The position numbers were made by a program, and so were the translations under genes. From contig NZ_CP030059.1 in assembly GCF_015291745.1 (NCBI RefSeq), positions 5,173,501 to 5,237,500 on the forward strand: a stretch of DNA of 64,000 nt, in the 5' to 3' direction. Below the pieces are notes generated by a model. That model did no database searches. It was not told the origin of the DNA and worked only from the letters and a program-made list of their open reading frames with translations. The number at the start of each line of letters is the position of its first letter. Position 1 is the stretch's first letter. This DNA comes from Bradyrhizobium sp. CCBAU 53351. Lineage in GTDB: Bacteria > Pseudomonadota > Alphaproteobacteria > Rhizobiales > Xanthobacteraceae. Shown here in pieces: positions 35,807 to 45,855 of the stretch.

Positions 35807-36766
35807 ATGCGCCGAATCCTGCTTTCTGCGGCCAAAATCCTGATTTCCGCGGCGCTGCTCTATCTGGCGCTGCGCAAGGTCGATCTGTCCGAACTGTTTT
35901 CGCGCTTCACCGTGAGCAGTCTGTTCTGGATCGGCGTGGCGATCGCGGTCACGTTCCTTCAGATCTTCGTCGGCGTGCTGCGCTGGCGCGAGATCAGTGC
36001 CGTCTGCGGCGCGCCGCTCGAGCTCGGCCGCGCCATGCGCTACAACGTGATCGGCTCGTTCTTCAACCAGACCCTGCCGTCGGCGATCGGCGGCGACGCG
36101 GTCCGGCTGTGGCTCGTGGCACGCGCCGGGGCCGGCTGGCGCGCAGCCACCTACTCGATCTTCGTCGACCGCGCGATCGGCCTGATCGCGCTCGCGGTTC
36201 TCATCGTCGCGAGCCTGCCCTGGAGCTACACCCTCATCACCGATCCGCACGGACGCTCGGCGCTGCTGCTCGTCGATCTGCTGGCGCTCGCCGGCGGCGT
36301 CGGCTTCCTGATCTTCGGCGCGCTGAAATGGCGCTGGCTGAAGACCTGGTGGGCCACGCACCATCTTCACGCCTGCGCGGTGATCGCCAACCGCGTGATC
36401 TTCAGCCGTAGCCGCGGACCGATCATCGCGATCCTGTCGATCCTCGTTCACGTCCTCGCCGTCGTCATCGCCTGGTGCGTGGTGCAATCGATCGCGGCCC
36501 CGGTTCGCTTCAGCGACGTCTTCATGCTCGTGCCGCCGGTGATGCTGATCACGATGATGCCGATCTCGATCGCCGGCTGGGGCGTGCGCGAGGCCACGAT
36601 GGGCCTGGCATTCGGCTTCGCAGGCCTCGCCGCCAATGAGGGCGTCAACGTCTCGCTGCTGTACGGCGCCGTGTTCTTCATCGTCGGCGCGTTCGGCGGC
36701 CTGGTCTGGATCCTCAGCGCGGAAAAGGCCGCGCAGGGGGCCACTCCGATCGGGGTGCCGGAGTGA
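35807..36766 (+). CDS. Lysylphosphatidylglycerol synthase-type membrane protein (flippase-like)
   Basis: 319 residues with seven to eight membrane helices; signature FFNQTLPSAIGGDAVRLWL and MPISIAGWGVREATMGL of the UPF0104/AglD family. Such proteins are suspected lipid or polyprenyl-sugar translocation factors. Start at 35807 (MRRILLSA). Its stop overlaps the following gene by 4 bases, so it probably works with that polyprenyl-phosphate sugar transferase. Function not proven. Confidence 0.8.
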   Translation: MRRILLSAAKILISAALLYLALRKVDLSELFSRFTVSSLFWIGVAIAVTFLQIFVGVLRWREISAVCGAPLELGRAMRYNVIGSFFNQTLPSAIGGDAVRLWLVARAGAGWRAATYSIFVDRAIGLIALAVLIVASLPWSYTLITDPHGRSALLLVDLLALAGGVGFLIFGALKWRWLKTWWATHHLHACAVIANRVIFSRSRGPIIAILSILVHVLAVVIAWCVVQSIAAPVRFSDVFMLVPPVMLITMMPISIAGWGVREATMGLAFGFAGLAANEGVNVSLLYGAVFFIVGAFGGLVWILSAEKAAQGATPIGVPE

Positions 36767-37788
36767 CGACGCTTGCCTCGGGCCCGGACCTTGCGGCCGG
36801 ACTGCTGCTGTTCGCGCTTGCGCCCGTCGTGCTGGCTGCACTGATCTCCGCCTGCATCACCTGGCAGAGCATGCCGCTGCTGCAACGTTACGCGCTGGCG
36901 CGCCCGAACGCACGCTCGTCCCACAAGATTCCGACGCCGCAAGGCGCGGGCATCGCGGTGATCGCGGCGACGCTGTTGGTCGCCGCGGCTTTTGCTTACG
37001 GCGCAATTCCCCTGGCTCTGATCAGCTCCGCGGTCCTGATCGCAATGGTCGGGCTCGTCGACGACATCAGGCCCCTCCCCGTCCTGGTCCGCCTCGTGCT
37101 GCAGGCGGCAGCGGTGGCCGCAATCGTCTTCACGGCGCCGGAGACGGCCCGCATCGTGCCGGCGCTGCCGTTCGCGCTGGAGCGCGGCCTCATCCTGCTC
37201 GCCGGAATCTGGTTCGTGAACCTCGTCAACTTCATGGACGGTCTCGACCTGATGACGGTGGCGGAGGTGGTGCCGGTCACCGCCGCGCTCGGACTGCTCG
37301 GATGGTTTGGCGACCTCTCGCCGGCGGCCGGACTGCTCGCCACGGCCCTGTGCGGGGCCATGCTCGGCTTTGCGCCGTTCAACCGCCCGGCCGCAAAAGT
37401 CTTCCTCGGCGACGTCGGCAGCCTGCCGATCGGACTTCTGCTCGGCTGGTGCCTGCTGGAGCTCGCTTGGCACGGGCAACCCGCCGCGGCGCTGCTGCTG
37501 CCGGCCTATTACCTCGCCGATTCCACCATCACGCTGTTTCGGCGCATCGTCAGGCGCGAGCCGTTCTGGGCGGCGCACCGCAGCCACTTCTATCAACGTG
37601 CAACCGACAACGGCTTCACGGTCCCGCGGGTGATCGGCGAGGTGTTCGCGCTCAATCTCGTGCTGGCGTTGCTTGCCATCGTCACCGTTCGCGCCGGCTC
37701 GACGACGATCACAATTGTGTCCTTGCTCGCGGGCGCGGCCGCCGTCGCTGTCGTGCTGCGGCGCTTTTCCCGCGCTCAGTCGTCCTGA
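36763..37788 (+). CDS. Polyprenyl-phosphate N-acetylaminosugar-1-phosphate transferase (MraY/WecA family)
   Basis: 341 residues, about 10 helices. Asp-rich motif VDDIRPLP, NFMDGLD, FLGDVGS and the HRSHFYQ loop identify the WecA/WbpL/WreU family, which moves a HexNAc-1-P to undecaprenyl phosphate to start O-antigen synthesis. GTG start overlaps the upstream gene. In Rhizobium etli WreU transfers QuiNAc-1-P and works with a reductase and a 4,6-dehydratase like those following here. Confidence 0.85.
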   Translation: MTTLASGPDLAAGLLLFALAPVVLAALISACITWQSMPLLQRYALARPNARSSHKIPTPQGAGIAVIAATLLVAAAFAYGAIPLALISSAVLIAMVGLVDDIRPLPVLVRLVLQAAAVAAIVFTAPETARIVPALPFALERGLILLAGIWFVNLVNFMDGLDLMTVAEVVPVTAALGLLGWFGDLSPAAGLLATALCGAMLGFAPFNRPAAKVFLGDVGSLPIGLLLGWCLLELAWHGQPAAALLLPAYYLADSTITLFRRIVRREPFWAAHRSHFYQRATDNGFTVPRVIGEVFALNLVLALLAIVTVRAGSTTITIVSLLAGAAAVAVVLRRFSRAQSS

Positions 37789-38723
37789 GCCGACAGCGCC
37801 AGCCGCAACCCCTCGTCGAGGGAGACCTGCGGCTGCCAACCGGTCGCGATCGCCTTGGAGATGTTGAGCTCGAGCGAGCCGATCAGGCTATCATGCGCGT
37901 CTTGCCGGCCCGTTACGTTGAGCAGCGCGGTGAGCAGGCTCGTCGGCACGCCGAACAGCCGCAGCCTCTTGCCGGACGCATCGGCCAGACGCGTGATGAA
38001 TTCGGGCGTCGAGACCTGCTCCCTGTCGGCCACGAGGAAGATATCGAAATTGCCGGCGGGATCGGGATAAGTGAGCCGGCGCAGGATGAACGACGACAGG
38101 TTCTGCACGGCAAGGAAGGCGCGGTGATTGCGGATCGCGCCAAAGGGCAGCGGCAATCCGAGATCGACCGCGCGCGTCAGCAGCGCGAAATTGCCCTTGG
38201 CGCCCGCGCCATAGACCAGCGGTGGCCGGATCACCGAGATCTTCATGTCGCTGTCGCGCGCCAATGTCCTCAAGCCCTCCTCGGCCGCGGCCTTGGACAT
38301 GCCGTAGAGACCGCGCGGCGTCAGGATGTCGCTCTCGCTGAACGGCGCGCGGCCCTCGTTGCTACGGCCGTGCACCAGAACGGTGCTGACGAAAATGAAC
38401 TGGCGCACGCCCGCCGTCGCCGCAGAACGCGCCAGATGCAACGTGCCGGCGATGTTGACGTTGCGGTAGAGCTGGACCGCGTGCTCCTCGTGCTTGTGAT
38501 GCACGCGCGCGGCAAGATGCACGACGGCATCGACACCGTCGAGCGCGCCCGTCCAATCGGTCTCCGGGCCGATCGTTTCGATCACGACCTCGTCGCCGGT
38601 CCCCTCGGGGCTGCGCACCGCGCGGCGAACCGACCATCCCGCGCGCGTGAGCGCGGGCACGACATGACGGCCGACGAAACCGTTCGCCCCCGTCACAAGC
38701 ACCACTGCTTTCCGCTCGCTCAT
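37776..38723 (-). CDS. NAD-dependent epimerase/reductase (WreQ/WbpV-like)
   Basis: 315 residues, extended SDR: VTGANGFVGRHVVPAL, STVLVHG and catalytic YGMSKAAAE. Related enzymes either epimerise C4 of UDP-HexNAc or reduce a 4-keto-6-deoxy intermediate (WreQ making UDP-QuiNAc). It shares 13 bases with the convergent transferase gene and 4 bases with the downstream-oriented glycosyltransferase gene, so it is translationally coupled to the latter. Confidence 0.8.
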   Translation of the reverse strand: MSERKAVVLVTGANGFVGRHVVPALTRAGWSVRRAVRSPEGTGDEVVIETIGPETDWTGALDGVDAVVHLAARVHHKHEEHAVQLYRNVNIAGTLHLARSAATAGVRQFIFVSTVLVHGRSNEGRAPFSESDILTPRGLYGMSKAAAEEGLRTLARDSDMKISVIRPPLVYGAGAKGNFALLTRAVDLGLPLPFGAIRNHRAFLAVQNLSSFILRRLTYPDPAGNFDIFLVADREQVSTPEFITRLADASGKRLRLFGVPTSLLTALLNVTGRQDAHDSLIGSLELNISKAIATGWQPQVSLDEGLRLALSAQDD

Positions 38724-39940
38724 CCTTGCTCCGCCAGAACAGGGTTGCGCAACAATTCGCCGATCAGGCCGGCATAGGCGTTCATCGCGACGGTCCGGTC
38801 GAACTGTGCGGCCGCCTTCACCGCGCGTCCCGCCATGGCGTCGGCGTCGGAACGGGACGCCATACGGATCGCGTCCGCCAAAAGATCGGCGCGGCCGGGC
38901 TTCACCACCCAGCCGAGTCCGTTCTCCACCACCGTCAGCGCAGCCTCGGCCTCCGGCTCGGAGACCAGCGCCACGGGACGGCCAACCGCCAGCAGATTGT
39001 AGAACCGGCTCGGCACCGACACCCCCGCAACGTCCTTCCGGTACGGAATGATCCAGAGATTGGCCGCCGCCAGGAACGCCTCGAGCTCGGCATCCTCGAC
39101 CCGCGCCACGAAGGTGACATTGGCGAGCTTCGCCTCGGCCTGCAACTGCTTCAACCGGTCGAAGCCGATGCCCCAGCCCGAGAGCAGAAAATGGATCTCC
39201 GGCTGATCCTTCAAGAGGCGCGCCGCCTCGAACACGATCTCGGGATCATGAGTGAAGCCGAGATTGCCCGACAGGCCGACAACGAAGCCCGCCGACAGCG
39301 TCTTGCGGAACGGATTTTCCGGCGTGATCGGACGGGCACCGGGCACCAGCGTCGCCCAGTTCGGGATGAAGCGGATCTTGTTCCGCGTCATTCCGGAATA
39401 GCTGAGGAGCGGCCGCTCCGCATCGCGACCGATGGTGATGACCGCATTGAGCGCGCAGAACATCAGGCCGTTGGCGGCCCGCATCATCCGCGTCACGAAC
39501 GAGCCGGGCTTCAGCAGGCCCGCCATCACCAGCACGTCGGGAAAGAGGTCATGCATGATCAGCGCCGAGCGCGCGCCCTTGAGCCTGGCTGCCGCCGCCA
39601 CCGCGTAGGGCAGCATGAACGGCGCGGTGACCGTGAGCACGACGTCCCCTCGCCTCAGCTGCCGCGTCAATGCGAAGAACGTGCGCGCCGCGAACATGAG
39701 CTCGGACGTCGCGCGCCGCACCAGTGCCGCCTTGCCGGCCAAGCGGTTCTTGATGGCGACGACGCGCGGCATGCCGGGACCGGTCTGCGAGGCCGGCAAC
39801 GCGCCCGGCCAGCCCGAGAGCACGAGGACCTCGTGCTCGGCGGCGAGACGGCAGGCGATCTCGGCCATGATCGCCGCCGTCGTGCTGGTATCCGGCGGAT
39901 AATGCTGGCTCGCGACGACGATCTTGCCGGAAGGCTGCAT
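38720..39940 (-). CDS. GT4-family glycosyltransferase (WbuB-like)
   Basis: 406 residues, GT-B. IVVASQHYPPDTSTTAAIMA at the start (acceptor/nucleotide pocket) and the late WIIPYRKDVAGVSVPSRFYN match WbuB-type transferases that add an aminosugar to a lipid-linked HexNAc. Start at 39940 lies 2 bases past the stop of the 4,6-dehydratase gene. Probably second sugar of the O-antigen unit. Confidence 0.82.
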   Translation of the reverse strand: MQPSGKIVVASQHYPPDTSTTAAIMAEIACRLAAEHEVLVLSGWPGALPASQTGPGMPRVVAIKNRLAGKAALVRRATSELMFAARTFFALTRQLRRGDVVLTVTAPFMLPYAVAAAARLKGARSALIMHDLFPDVLVMAGLLKPGSFVTRMMRAANGLMFCALNAVITIGRDAERPLLSYSGMTRNKIRFIPNWATLVPGARPITPENPFRKTLSAGFVVGLSGNLGFTHDPEIVFEAARLLKDQPEIHFLLSGWGIGFDRLKQLQAEAKLANVTFVARVEDAELEAFLAAANLWIIPYRKDVAGVSVPSRFYNLLAVGRPVALVSEPEAEAALTVVENGLGWVVKPGRADLLADAIRMASRSDADAMAGRAVKAAAQFDRTVAMNAYAGLIGELLRNPVLAEQG

Positions 39941-39942
39941 GG

Positions 39943-41856
39943 TCAGGCCGCGGTCGACCCGAATTCCGGCACCGCATCCTTCAGGATGGTCCTGATGGTG
40001 GCACGGTCCTCGCGCGCGACGGCCTGCTCCAGCGCAGTGATCCATTTGCGCAGCGTCTGCATCGGCGGCTCATTCGGCTGGGCGGCCATGATGCCGGCAA
40101 CGCCGATCTCGCGGGTCGGCTCCTCGGAGGCGAACAGGATCTCGTGAAGCCGTTCACCCGGCCGCATTCCCGTGAACACGATCTCGATGTCATAGCCGGG
40201 CTGCAGGCCCGAGAGACGGATCATGCGCTCGGCGAGATCGACGATCTTCACCGGCTGACCCATGTTGAGCACATAGACCGCAACGTCGGGACGCTGCGTG
40301 CCGAGCGCGTGCGTAGCCGCGGTGATGACGAGATCGCAGGCCTCGCGGATCGTCATGAAGTAGCGGACCATGTCGGGATGCGTCACCGTCACGGGGCCGC
40401 CGGCCTCGATCTGAGCCTTGAACTTCGGCACCACCGAGCCGTTCGACGCCAGCACGTTGCCGAACCGGACCGAGATCAATCGCATCGGTGGCCTGGCACC
40501 GCCGCTGGCCGCTGCGATGTCGTGATCAAGCGCCTGGCAGTACATCTCGGCGAAACGCTTGGTCAGGCCGAGCATCGACACCGGCTCGATCGCCTTGTCG
40601 GTCGAGATCATCACCATGGCTTCGGCGCCGGCACTGTGCGCGGCATCGGCGACATTGATCGAGCCGAAGATGTTGGTCTTGACGCCCTCGCTCCAGTCGC
40701 GCTCGAGGATCGGCACATGCTTGAGCGCGGCGGCATGGAACACGATATCGGGCTTGAACTCCGCCATCAGGCGCATGATGCGATCGCGATCGCGAATGTC
40801 GGCGATCCGCCCCTCGATCTCGGCAACCGCCCCCCGGGCGGCGAGCGCTTCCGTGATCGCATAGAGCGCCGGCTCCGAGTTTTCGACGATCAGGAGCCGT
40901 GCGGCGCCGAAGGCGACGACGCGCTCGCAGATCTCCGAACCGATCGAGCCGCCGCCGCCGGTGACGATCACCGCCTTGCCGTTGATCAGGGCCTCCAGGC
41001 GGGCATAGTCGATCGTCTCGCTCGGCCGCAGCAGGAGATCCTCGACCGCGACAGCCGTGAGCCGCGGCGTGTCGCCGCTCTCGAGCGAAGGCATCCGGTT
41101 GACGATCACACCCAGCTTGCGCGCCCGCATCAAGATCGATTCCGGATGCGCCTCCGGCTCGAACGCCGACGGCGTCATTACGAGGCGCGCGATCGGCTTG
41201 TTGCGCTTGGCGAAGTCCGCAATGACGTCCTCGATATCGTCAATGCCGCCCAGCACCGGCAGATTGCGGATGAACTGGCCGCGGTCCGACAGCGACGGCG
41301 ACAAGACGCCGACCGGCCAGATGCGCTTGATCGCCCCGCTCTCGATGCCGCGCAGCAGCACCTCCGCATCCGCGGCGCGGCCGATCAGCAGCGTCGGCGC
41401 GGCCTCATCGGTCCGCGCATGACGCCGCACCCGCGTATAGCGGAAATAGCGATAGGCCATGCGCAGCGCGCTGAGGAAGGAGATCTCCAGGAACCAGTAG
41501 AGGACGATCGTCACCTTGCCGAGGAAGAAGGCGCCGCGAACGTTGGGGGCAACGAAGATGTAGTCGAGGACGAGCAGGGCAACCGTCAGCACGGTCGCAG
41601 CGCGAATGATGTTCAGCGCGTCCGGCAGCGAGATGAAGCGCCATTTCGTCGTGGTCAGGTTCAAGACGAAGAACACGACCACGCTGAAGGCCAGAAAATA
41701 GGGCAGGATCTGGAACAGCAGCGGCAAACGGTCGAAGAAGCCATCGCCCCCTTCGAATCGCACGTAAAAGGCGGCGAAGAGCGCTGCCGTGGTCGCCAGC
41801 AAATCGTGGAGCGCGATCAGGAAATTGCGCAAAGTGAGATGCGAAAGACGCGTCAT
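39943..41856 (-). CDS. Membrane-bound nucleotide-sugar 4,6-dehydratase (WbpM/WreV-like)
   Basis: 637 residues: four hydrophobic segments in the first 125, a second nucleotide-binding-like region, then an SDR dehydratase from about 285 (VTGGGGSIGSEICE, STDKAIEP, GLTKRFAEM). WbpM-type enzymes convert UDP-GlcNAc to the 4-keto-6-deoxy sugar. At the place of the usual catalytic Tyr (Met in WbpM) this protein appears to have Leu in MLGLTKR. It would feed the adjacent reductase and transferase. Confidence 0.88.
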   Translation of the reverse strand: MTRLSHLTLRNFLIALHDLLATTAALFAAFYVRFEGGDGFFDRLPLLFQILPYFLAFSVVVFFVLNLTTTKWRFISLPDALNIIRAATVLTVALLVLDYIFVAPNVRGAFFLGKVTIVLYWFLEISFLSALRMAYRYFRYTRVRRHARTDEAAPTLLIGRAADAEVLLRGIESGAIKRIWPVGVLSPSLSDRGQFIRNLPVLGGIDDIEDVIADFAKRNKPIARLVMTPSAFEPEAHPESILMRARKLGVIVNRMPSLESGDTPRLTAVAVEDLLLRPSETIDYARLEALINGKAVIVTGGGGSIGSEICERVVAFGAARLLIVENSEPALYAITEALAARGAVAEIEGRIADIRDRDRIMRLMAEFKPDIVFHAAALKHVPILERDWSEGVKTNIFGSINVADAAHSAGAEAMVMISTDKAIEPVSMLGLTKRFAEMYCQALDHDIAAASGGARPPMRLISVRFGNVLASNGSVVPKFKAQIEAGGPVTVTHPDMVRYFMTIREACDLVITAATHALGTQRPDVAVYVLNMGQPVKIVDLAERMIRLSGLQPGYDIEIVFTGMRPGERLHEILFASEEPTREIGVAGIMAAQPNEPPMQTLRKWITALEQAVAREDRATIRTILKDAVPEFGSTAA

Positions 41857-41915
41857 CCGCCGACCGATGAAAACCCAGTTAGATGCAACCTGCTCGCGCT
41901 GATAGCCTATCTGGA

Positions 41916-43226
41916 TCAGACTTGCCAGCCGCGCGGCCGGTCAGGAACCGCTTCCCCCATCTTCGCCTCGCCCCGTTCCGCCCGGATCACCATGCCGCCG
42001 GCAACGCCGACGCCGATGACGTACATCCAGCCCTCGTGGAAGTCGAACAGATGGGAGTTAAACAGCGAGGTGAAGACGTTCTGCACCACGACCAGGAGCC
42101 CGATCCAGTTGGCAAGTCCGTCGCCGCGAAACAACAGCAGGTGCAGGATCCAGATCGCATAGAGAACGGCGACGCCGATCACGCCCCATTGCACGGCAAC
42201 GTTGAGCGTCTGGTTATGCGGATTGCCGATCACCTCGGCCGAGGCTTTGTTCTGGCCGGCCGGCGCCGCGGCCCTTTCGAACAGGCCGCGCGTCGAGCCC
42301 GTGCCGTGCCCTGCGATCGGCGCCTCCGCAAAGAAGCCGAGCGATTTCCGCCAGAATTCGAGCCGCAGGCCCGCCGAGGTGGCCTCGCCCTTCTCGACAT
42401 AGCGCGTATAGTCGCTGGCAAAGGTGTCAGCGGTCCTGCGCAATTGCGGCGAGGTCTGCCAGGCGATGGCGGCGCCGGCGAGCAGGACCGCGGAGATGAC
42501 GACGATGCTGCGCCATTTGAGGTGGAGCAGCGCGAACACGCCGAACATGATCGGAACGGTGACGAGCGCGGTGCGCGACACGACCACGAAGACCATGTTG
42601 ACGAAGAAGCTCAGCGCCAACGCGGTCAATAGTCCCGCGAGCAGGTAGCGCCTTTCACGCAACAGCATCACGACCGGATAGGCCAGCGCGACGGCGCAAA
42701 GCGCAAATTCCTGGCTCTGGTCGATGTAGTTCTTGACGAAGATGCCGCGTTCGGGGGGATCGGTCTTGAGCGCGAGGTCCGGGTAGAAGGCGACCAGCCA
42801 GGACATCACCGACAACAAGGCGCAGGACACCAGGAAGGCGATGAAGATCCAGTGGGCGCGCGGCGACCGCTCGAAATGATAGAGCAGGACCGGCAGCACG
42901 AGCAGCTTGATGGTCGGATTGACGGCATAGAAGCGCGCGCCCCAGGTCGCGTCCGACCAGAGTGTCCCTACCAGCGCGAGCAACACCAGCGCGATCGGGG
43001 CCGCGCAGATCGGACGCTTCAAGGATTGCAGGAACGCGCGGACGTCGAGGAACGGCACCATGCAGACCAGCATCAGCGCGTTGAAGATCCCCGCAAGCGA
43101 GGTCGACCAGGGCAGCGAGGCTGCGGTCAGGACCGCGAATATATCGACGGTCTCGCGCCAGGCGGCCGGACTGCGCAGACGGCGAAGCAGCATTTCGCCG
43201 GTCGTCTCGCGTGCAAGCACCGTCAC
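41916..43226 (-). CDS. O-antigen ligase family protein (WaaL-like)
   Basis: 436 residues with about 11 membrane helices and the conserved Arg/His loop: [29 protein letters not shown] and NPHNQTLNV. WaaL ligases join polyprenyl-linked O-antigen to lipid A-core in the periplasm. The likely start is GTG at 43226 overlapping the hldE stop; ATG at 43193 would shorten it by 11 residues. Confidence 0.82.
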   Translation of the reverse strand: MTVLARETTGEMLLRRLRSPAAWRETVDIFAVLTAASLPWSTSLAGIFNALMLVCMVPFLDVRAFLQSLKRPICAAPIALVLLALVGTLWSDATWGARFYAVNPTIKLLVLPVLLYHFERSPRAHWIFIAFLVSCALLSVMSWLVAFYPDLALKTDPPERGIFVKNYIDQSQEFALCAVALAYPVVMLLRERRYLLAGLLTALALSFFVNMVFVVVSRTALVTVPIMFGVFALLHLKWRSIVVISAVLLAGAAIAWQTSPQLRRTADTFASDYTRYVEKGEATSAGLRLEFWRKSLGFFAEAPIAGHGTGSTRGLFERAAAPAGQNKASAEVIGNPHNQTLNVAVQWGVIGVAVLYAIWILHLLLFRGDGLANWIGLLVVVQNVFTSLFNSHLFDFHEGWMYVIGVGVAGGMVIRAERGEAKMGEAVPDRPRGWQV

Positions 43227-44707
43227 TTGCCCCCTCCCCGGGCGCGGTGGACCAGCGCCGTCGTGCTGAAGCCCTGGAGGATGTCGACCAGCACCACCAC
43301 CCCGCCCGCTTCCTCGACGACCTCGTGGCCGACCACCTGCTCGCGGGTGTAGTCGCCGCCCTTCACCAGCACGCCGGGCTTGATGCGCCTGATCAGGTCG
43401 ATCGGGGTGTCCTCTTCGAAGATGACGATGAGATCGACGGCCTCCAACGCGGCGAGCACCTCGGCACGCGCGCGCTCGTCCTGGACCGGCCGCTCGGCGC
43501 CCTTGAGCCGCCGCACCGAGGCATCGCTGTTGAGGCCCACGATCAGGCGGTCGCAGGCGGCGCGCGCCGCGGTCAGCACCTTGACGTGGCCGGGATGCAG
43601 GATGTCGAAACAGCCATTGGTGAAGCCGACGCGCTGGCCCTGCCTCTTCCATTCGGCGAGCTGGGCGTCAAGCGTATCAAGCTCGAGCACGATCTTTTCC
43701 TCGGCCGCGAGGCTGGCATGCGGCAGGATCTTTCGGCGCAGCTCGGCCGCACTCACGCTGGCAGTGCCCTGCTTGCCGACGGCGACCGCGGCCGCGGCGT
43801 TGGCGATGCGCAACGCCGTGTCCCAGTCCGCGCCGGCCGCAAGCGACACCGCGAGCGCGGCGGCGACGGTGTCGCCGGCACCGGAGACGTCGCGCACCTT
43901 CACCGGGAATGCCGGGACGTGAACGGCCTCGCCGCTCCGCGGCACCAGCGTCATGCCGTGCTCGCCCTGGGTGACCAGGATCGCCTCGCAATCTGCGAGC
44001 CGCATCACGTCCTCGCTGGCATCGACGATGCTCTGCGGGGTATCGGCGCGGCTGCGGGTCGCCTCCGAAAATTCCTTGCGGTTGGGCGTGAGCAGCGTGG
44101 CTCCGCGATAGATCGCCCAGTTCAGGCTCTTGGGATCGACGATCACGGGCTTGCCAAGCTTTCGCGCGGCGTCGATGGTGTGGCGAATGACGCGCGCCGT
44201 CAGCACGCCCTTGGCGTAGTCCGACAGCAGCACGAGGTCGGCGCGCGCGATTCCCGGCAGGATCGCCTCGATCAGCTTCGTCTCGATCTCATCGGATACA
44301 GGCGCCGCCTGTTCCCAATCCGCACGCAGCATGTGCGTGGAAAAATGCTCGGAGACGAAGCGGACTTTTCGCGTGGTCGGGCGCGAGGGATCACACACCA
44401 GCACGCTTTCGATTGCAGCGAGCTCGTCCAGCGCCGTCTTGAGCCGTGCGCCGGCATCGTCCTGGCCGACGAGGCCGACGAAAATGCAGTGTGCGCCGAG
44501 AGAAGCGACGTTGCGCGCGACGTTGCCGGCGCCGCCGATATGGATCTCGCTGCGCTGGGCCGTGATGACGGGCGTCGGCGCTTCCGGCGAAATCCGCGAG
44601 ACCTCGCCATAGACGAACTCGTCCAGCATGATATCGCCGATGCACAGCACCGTGCGGCCTGAGATGGCTTGCGCGAGGGCGTCGAAATCGAGAATGGGCG
44701 TCGGCAT
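43223..44707 (-). CDS. hldE: Bifunctional heptose-7-P kinase / heptose-1-P adenylyltransferase
   Basis: 494 residues. The N-terminal ribokinase-like domain ([30 protein letters not shown]) phosphorylates D-glycero-D-manno-heptose-7-P; the C-terminal domain ([23 protein letters not shown]) adenylylates. Supplies ADP-heptose for LPS core. Gap to hldD is 11 bases; overlaps waaL start. Confidence 0.95.
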   Translation of the reverse strand: MPTPILDFDALAQAISGRTVLCIGDIMLDEFVYGEVSRISPEAPTPVITAQRSEIHIGGAGNVARNVASLGAHCIFVGLVGQDDAGARLKTALDELAAIESVLVCDPSRPTTRKVRFVSEHFSTHMLRADWEQAAPVSDEIETKLIEAILPGIARADLVLLSDYAKGVLTARVIRHTIDAARKLGKPVIVDPKSLNWAIYRGATLLTPNRKEFSEATRSRADTPQSIVDASEDVMRLADCEAILVTQGEHGMTLVPRSGEAVHVPAFPVKVRDVSGAGDTVAAALAVSLAAGADWDTALRIANAAAAVAVGKQGTASVSAAELRRKILPHASLAAEEKIVLELDTLDAQLAEWKRQGQRVGFTNGCFDILHPGHVKVLTAARAACDRLIVGLNSDASVRRLKGAERPVQDERARAEVLAALEAVDLIVIFEEDTPIDLIRRIKPGVLVKGGDYTREQVVGHEVVEEAGGVVVLVDILQGFSTTALVHRARGGGK

Positions 44708-44718
44708 GGCGTTGGGCC

Positions 44719-45699
44719 TCAGCGGAAGCGGTCCGGCCGGTCGAGGTAATCCCCGACATAGGCCTTCACCGCGTCCTCGAGCGTCGTGAAGCCGCCGTTA
44801 TAGCCGGCGCGGTGGAGCCGATCGACCTCGCTCTGGGTAAAATACTGATAGGCCCCGCGGATCTGCTCGGGCATGTCGATATATTCGATGTTGGGCTTGG
44901 TGCCGAGCGCCGCATAGGCAGCCAGCATCAGGTCCCTGAAGCTGCGCGCCTTGCCGGTTCCGACGTTGAAGAGTCCGGACACCGACGGCGTCGCGAGCAG
45001 CCATATCACGACGCGCACGACGTCATCGACATAGATGAAATCGCGGCGCTGATCGCCGTCGGCGATGCCCTCGCGATGCGATTTGAACAATTGCACGACG
45101 CGGCCGGCCTTGACGTCGTCGAAGCGGCGCGCCAGCACGCTCATCATCGAGCCCTTGTGGTATTCGTTGGGGCCGAACACGTTGAAGAATTTCAGGCCGA
45201 CACATTGCGGCGGCAGCGGATCGCTGTTCGCACCGCGTGCGGCGACCGCAAGATCGAACATGTGCTTGCTCCAGCCGTAGAGATTCATCGGCCGAAGCTT
45301 CTTCAATGCGGGGATCGAGGCGTCGTCGTCAAAACCCGTCTCGCCGTCGCCATAGGTCGCCGCCGAAGAGGCGTAGATGAACGGCACCGCGTTCGCTGCG
45401 CACCAGTCGAGGAGGCGCATCGACAAGCGGAAATTGGTCTCGAACACGAGGTCGCCATCGGTCGCGGTGGTCGCGGAAATCGCCCCGAGATGGATCACGG
45501 CATCGAGCTTGCGACCCTTCAGCCAGTCCATCAGCTCGGCCGGCGGGACGATGTCCACAAGCTGGCGCTTGGCGAGGTTCCGCCACTTGCCATCGCCGCC
45601 AAGCAGATCGCAAACCACGACGTCGCTGCGGCCCGAATCATTGAGCGCAGCCACGACATTCGACCCGATAAAACCGGCCCCGCCGGTCACCAGCAACAT
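44719..45699 (-). CDS. hldD: ADP-glyceromanno-heptose 6-epimerase
   Basis: 326 residues, extended SDR with [27 protein letters not shown] and catalytic [28 protein letters not shown] and [10 protein letters not shown] are typical of HldD. Final step in ADP-L-glycero-D-manno-heptose formation, upstream of hldE in the same operon. Confidence 0.95.
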   Translation of the reverse strand: MLLVTGGAGFIGSNVVAALNDSGRSDVVVCDLLGGDGKWRNLAKRQLVDIVPPAELMDWLKGRKLDAVIHLGAISATTATDGDLVFETNFRLSMRLLDWCAANAVPFIYASSAATYGDGETGFDDDASIPALKKLRPMNLYGWSKHMFDLAVAARGANSDPLPPQCVGLKFFNVFGPNEYHKGSMMSVLARRFDDVKAGRVVQLFKSHREGIADGDQRRDFIYVDDVVRVVIWLLATPSVSGLFNVGTGKARSFRDLMLAAYAALGTKPNIEYIDMPEQIRGAYQYFTQSEVDRLHRAGYNGGFTTLEDAVKAYVGDYLDRPDRFR

Positions 45700-45855
45700 T
45701 CCGAAATCCCTGCCCGATTATTTGCGGCCCGGTCCTGCCGTAGCGCATGAGCCGCCAAAGTGTAAGCGCTTTTGGGATTGAGCGGTTTGCCCGCTTTACC
45801 TGCCGGCCGGGAGCGGCTACCGAACCGCCGAAATCATTGCGGCCTCATTCAACGA

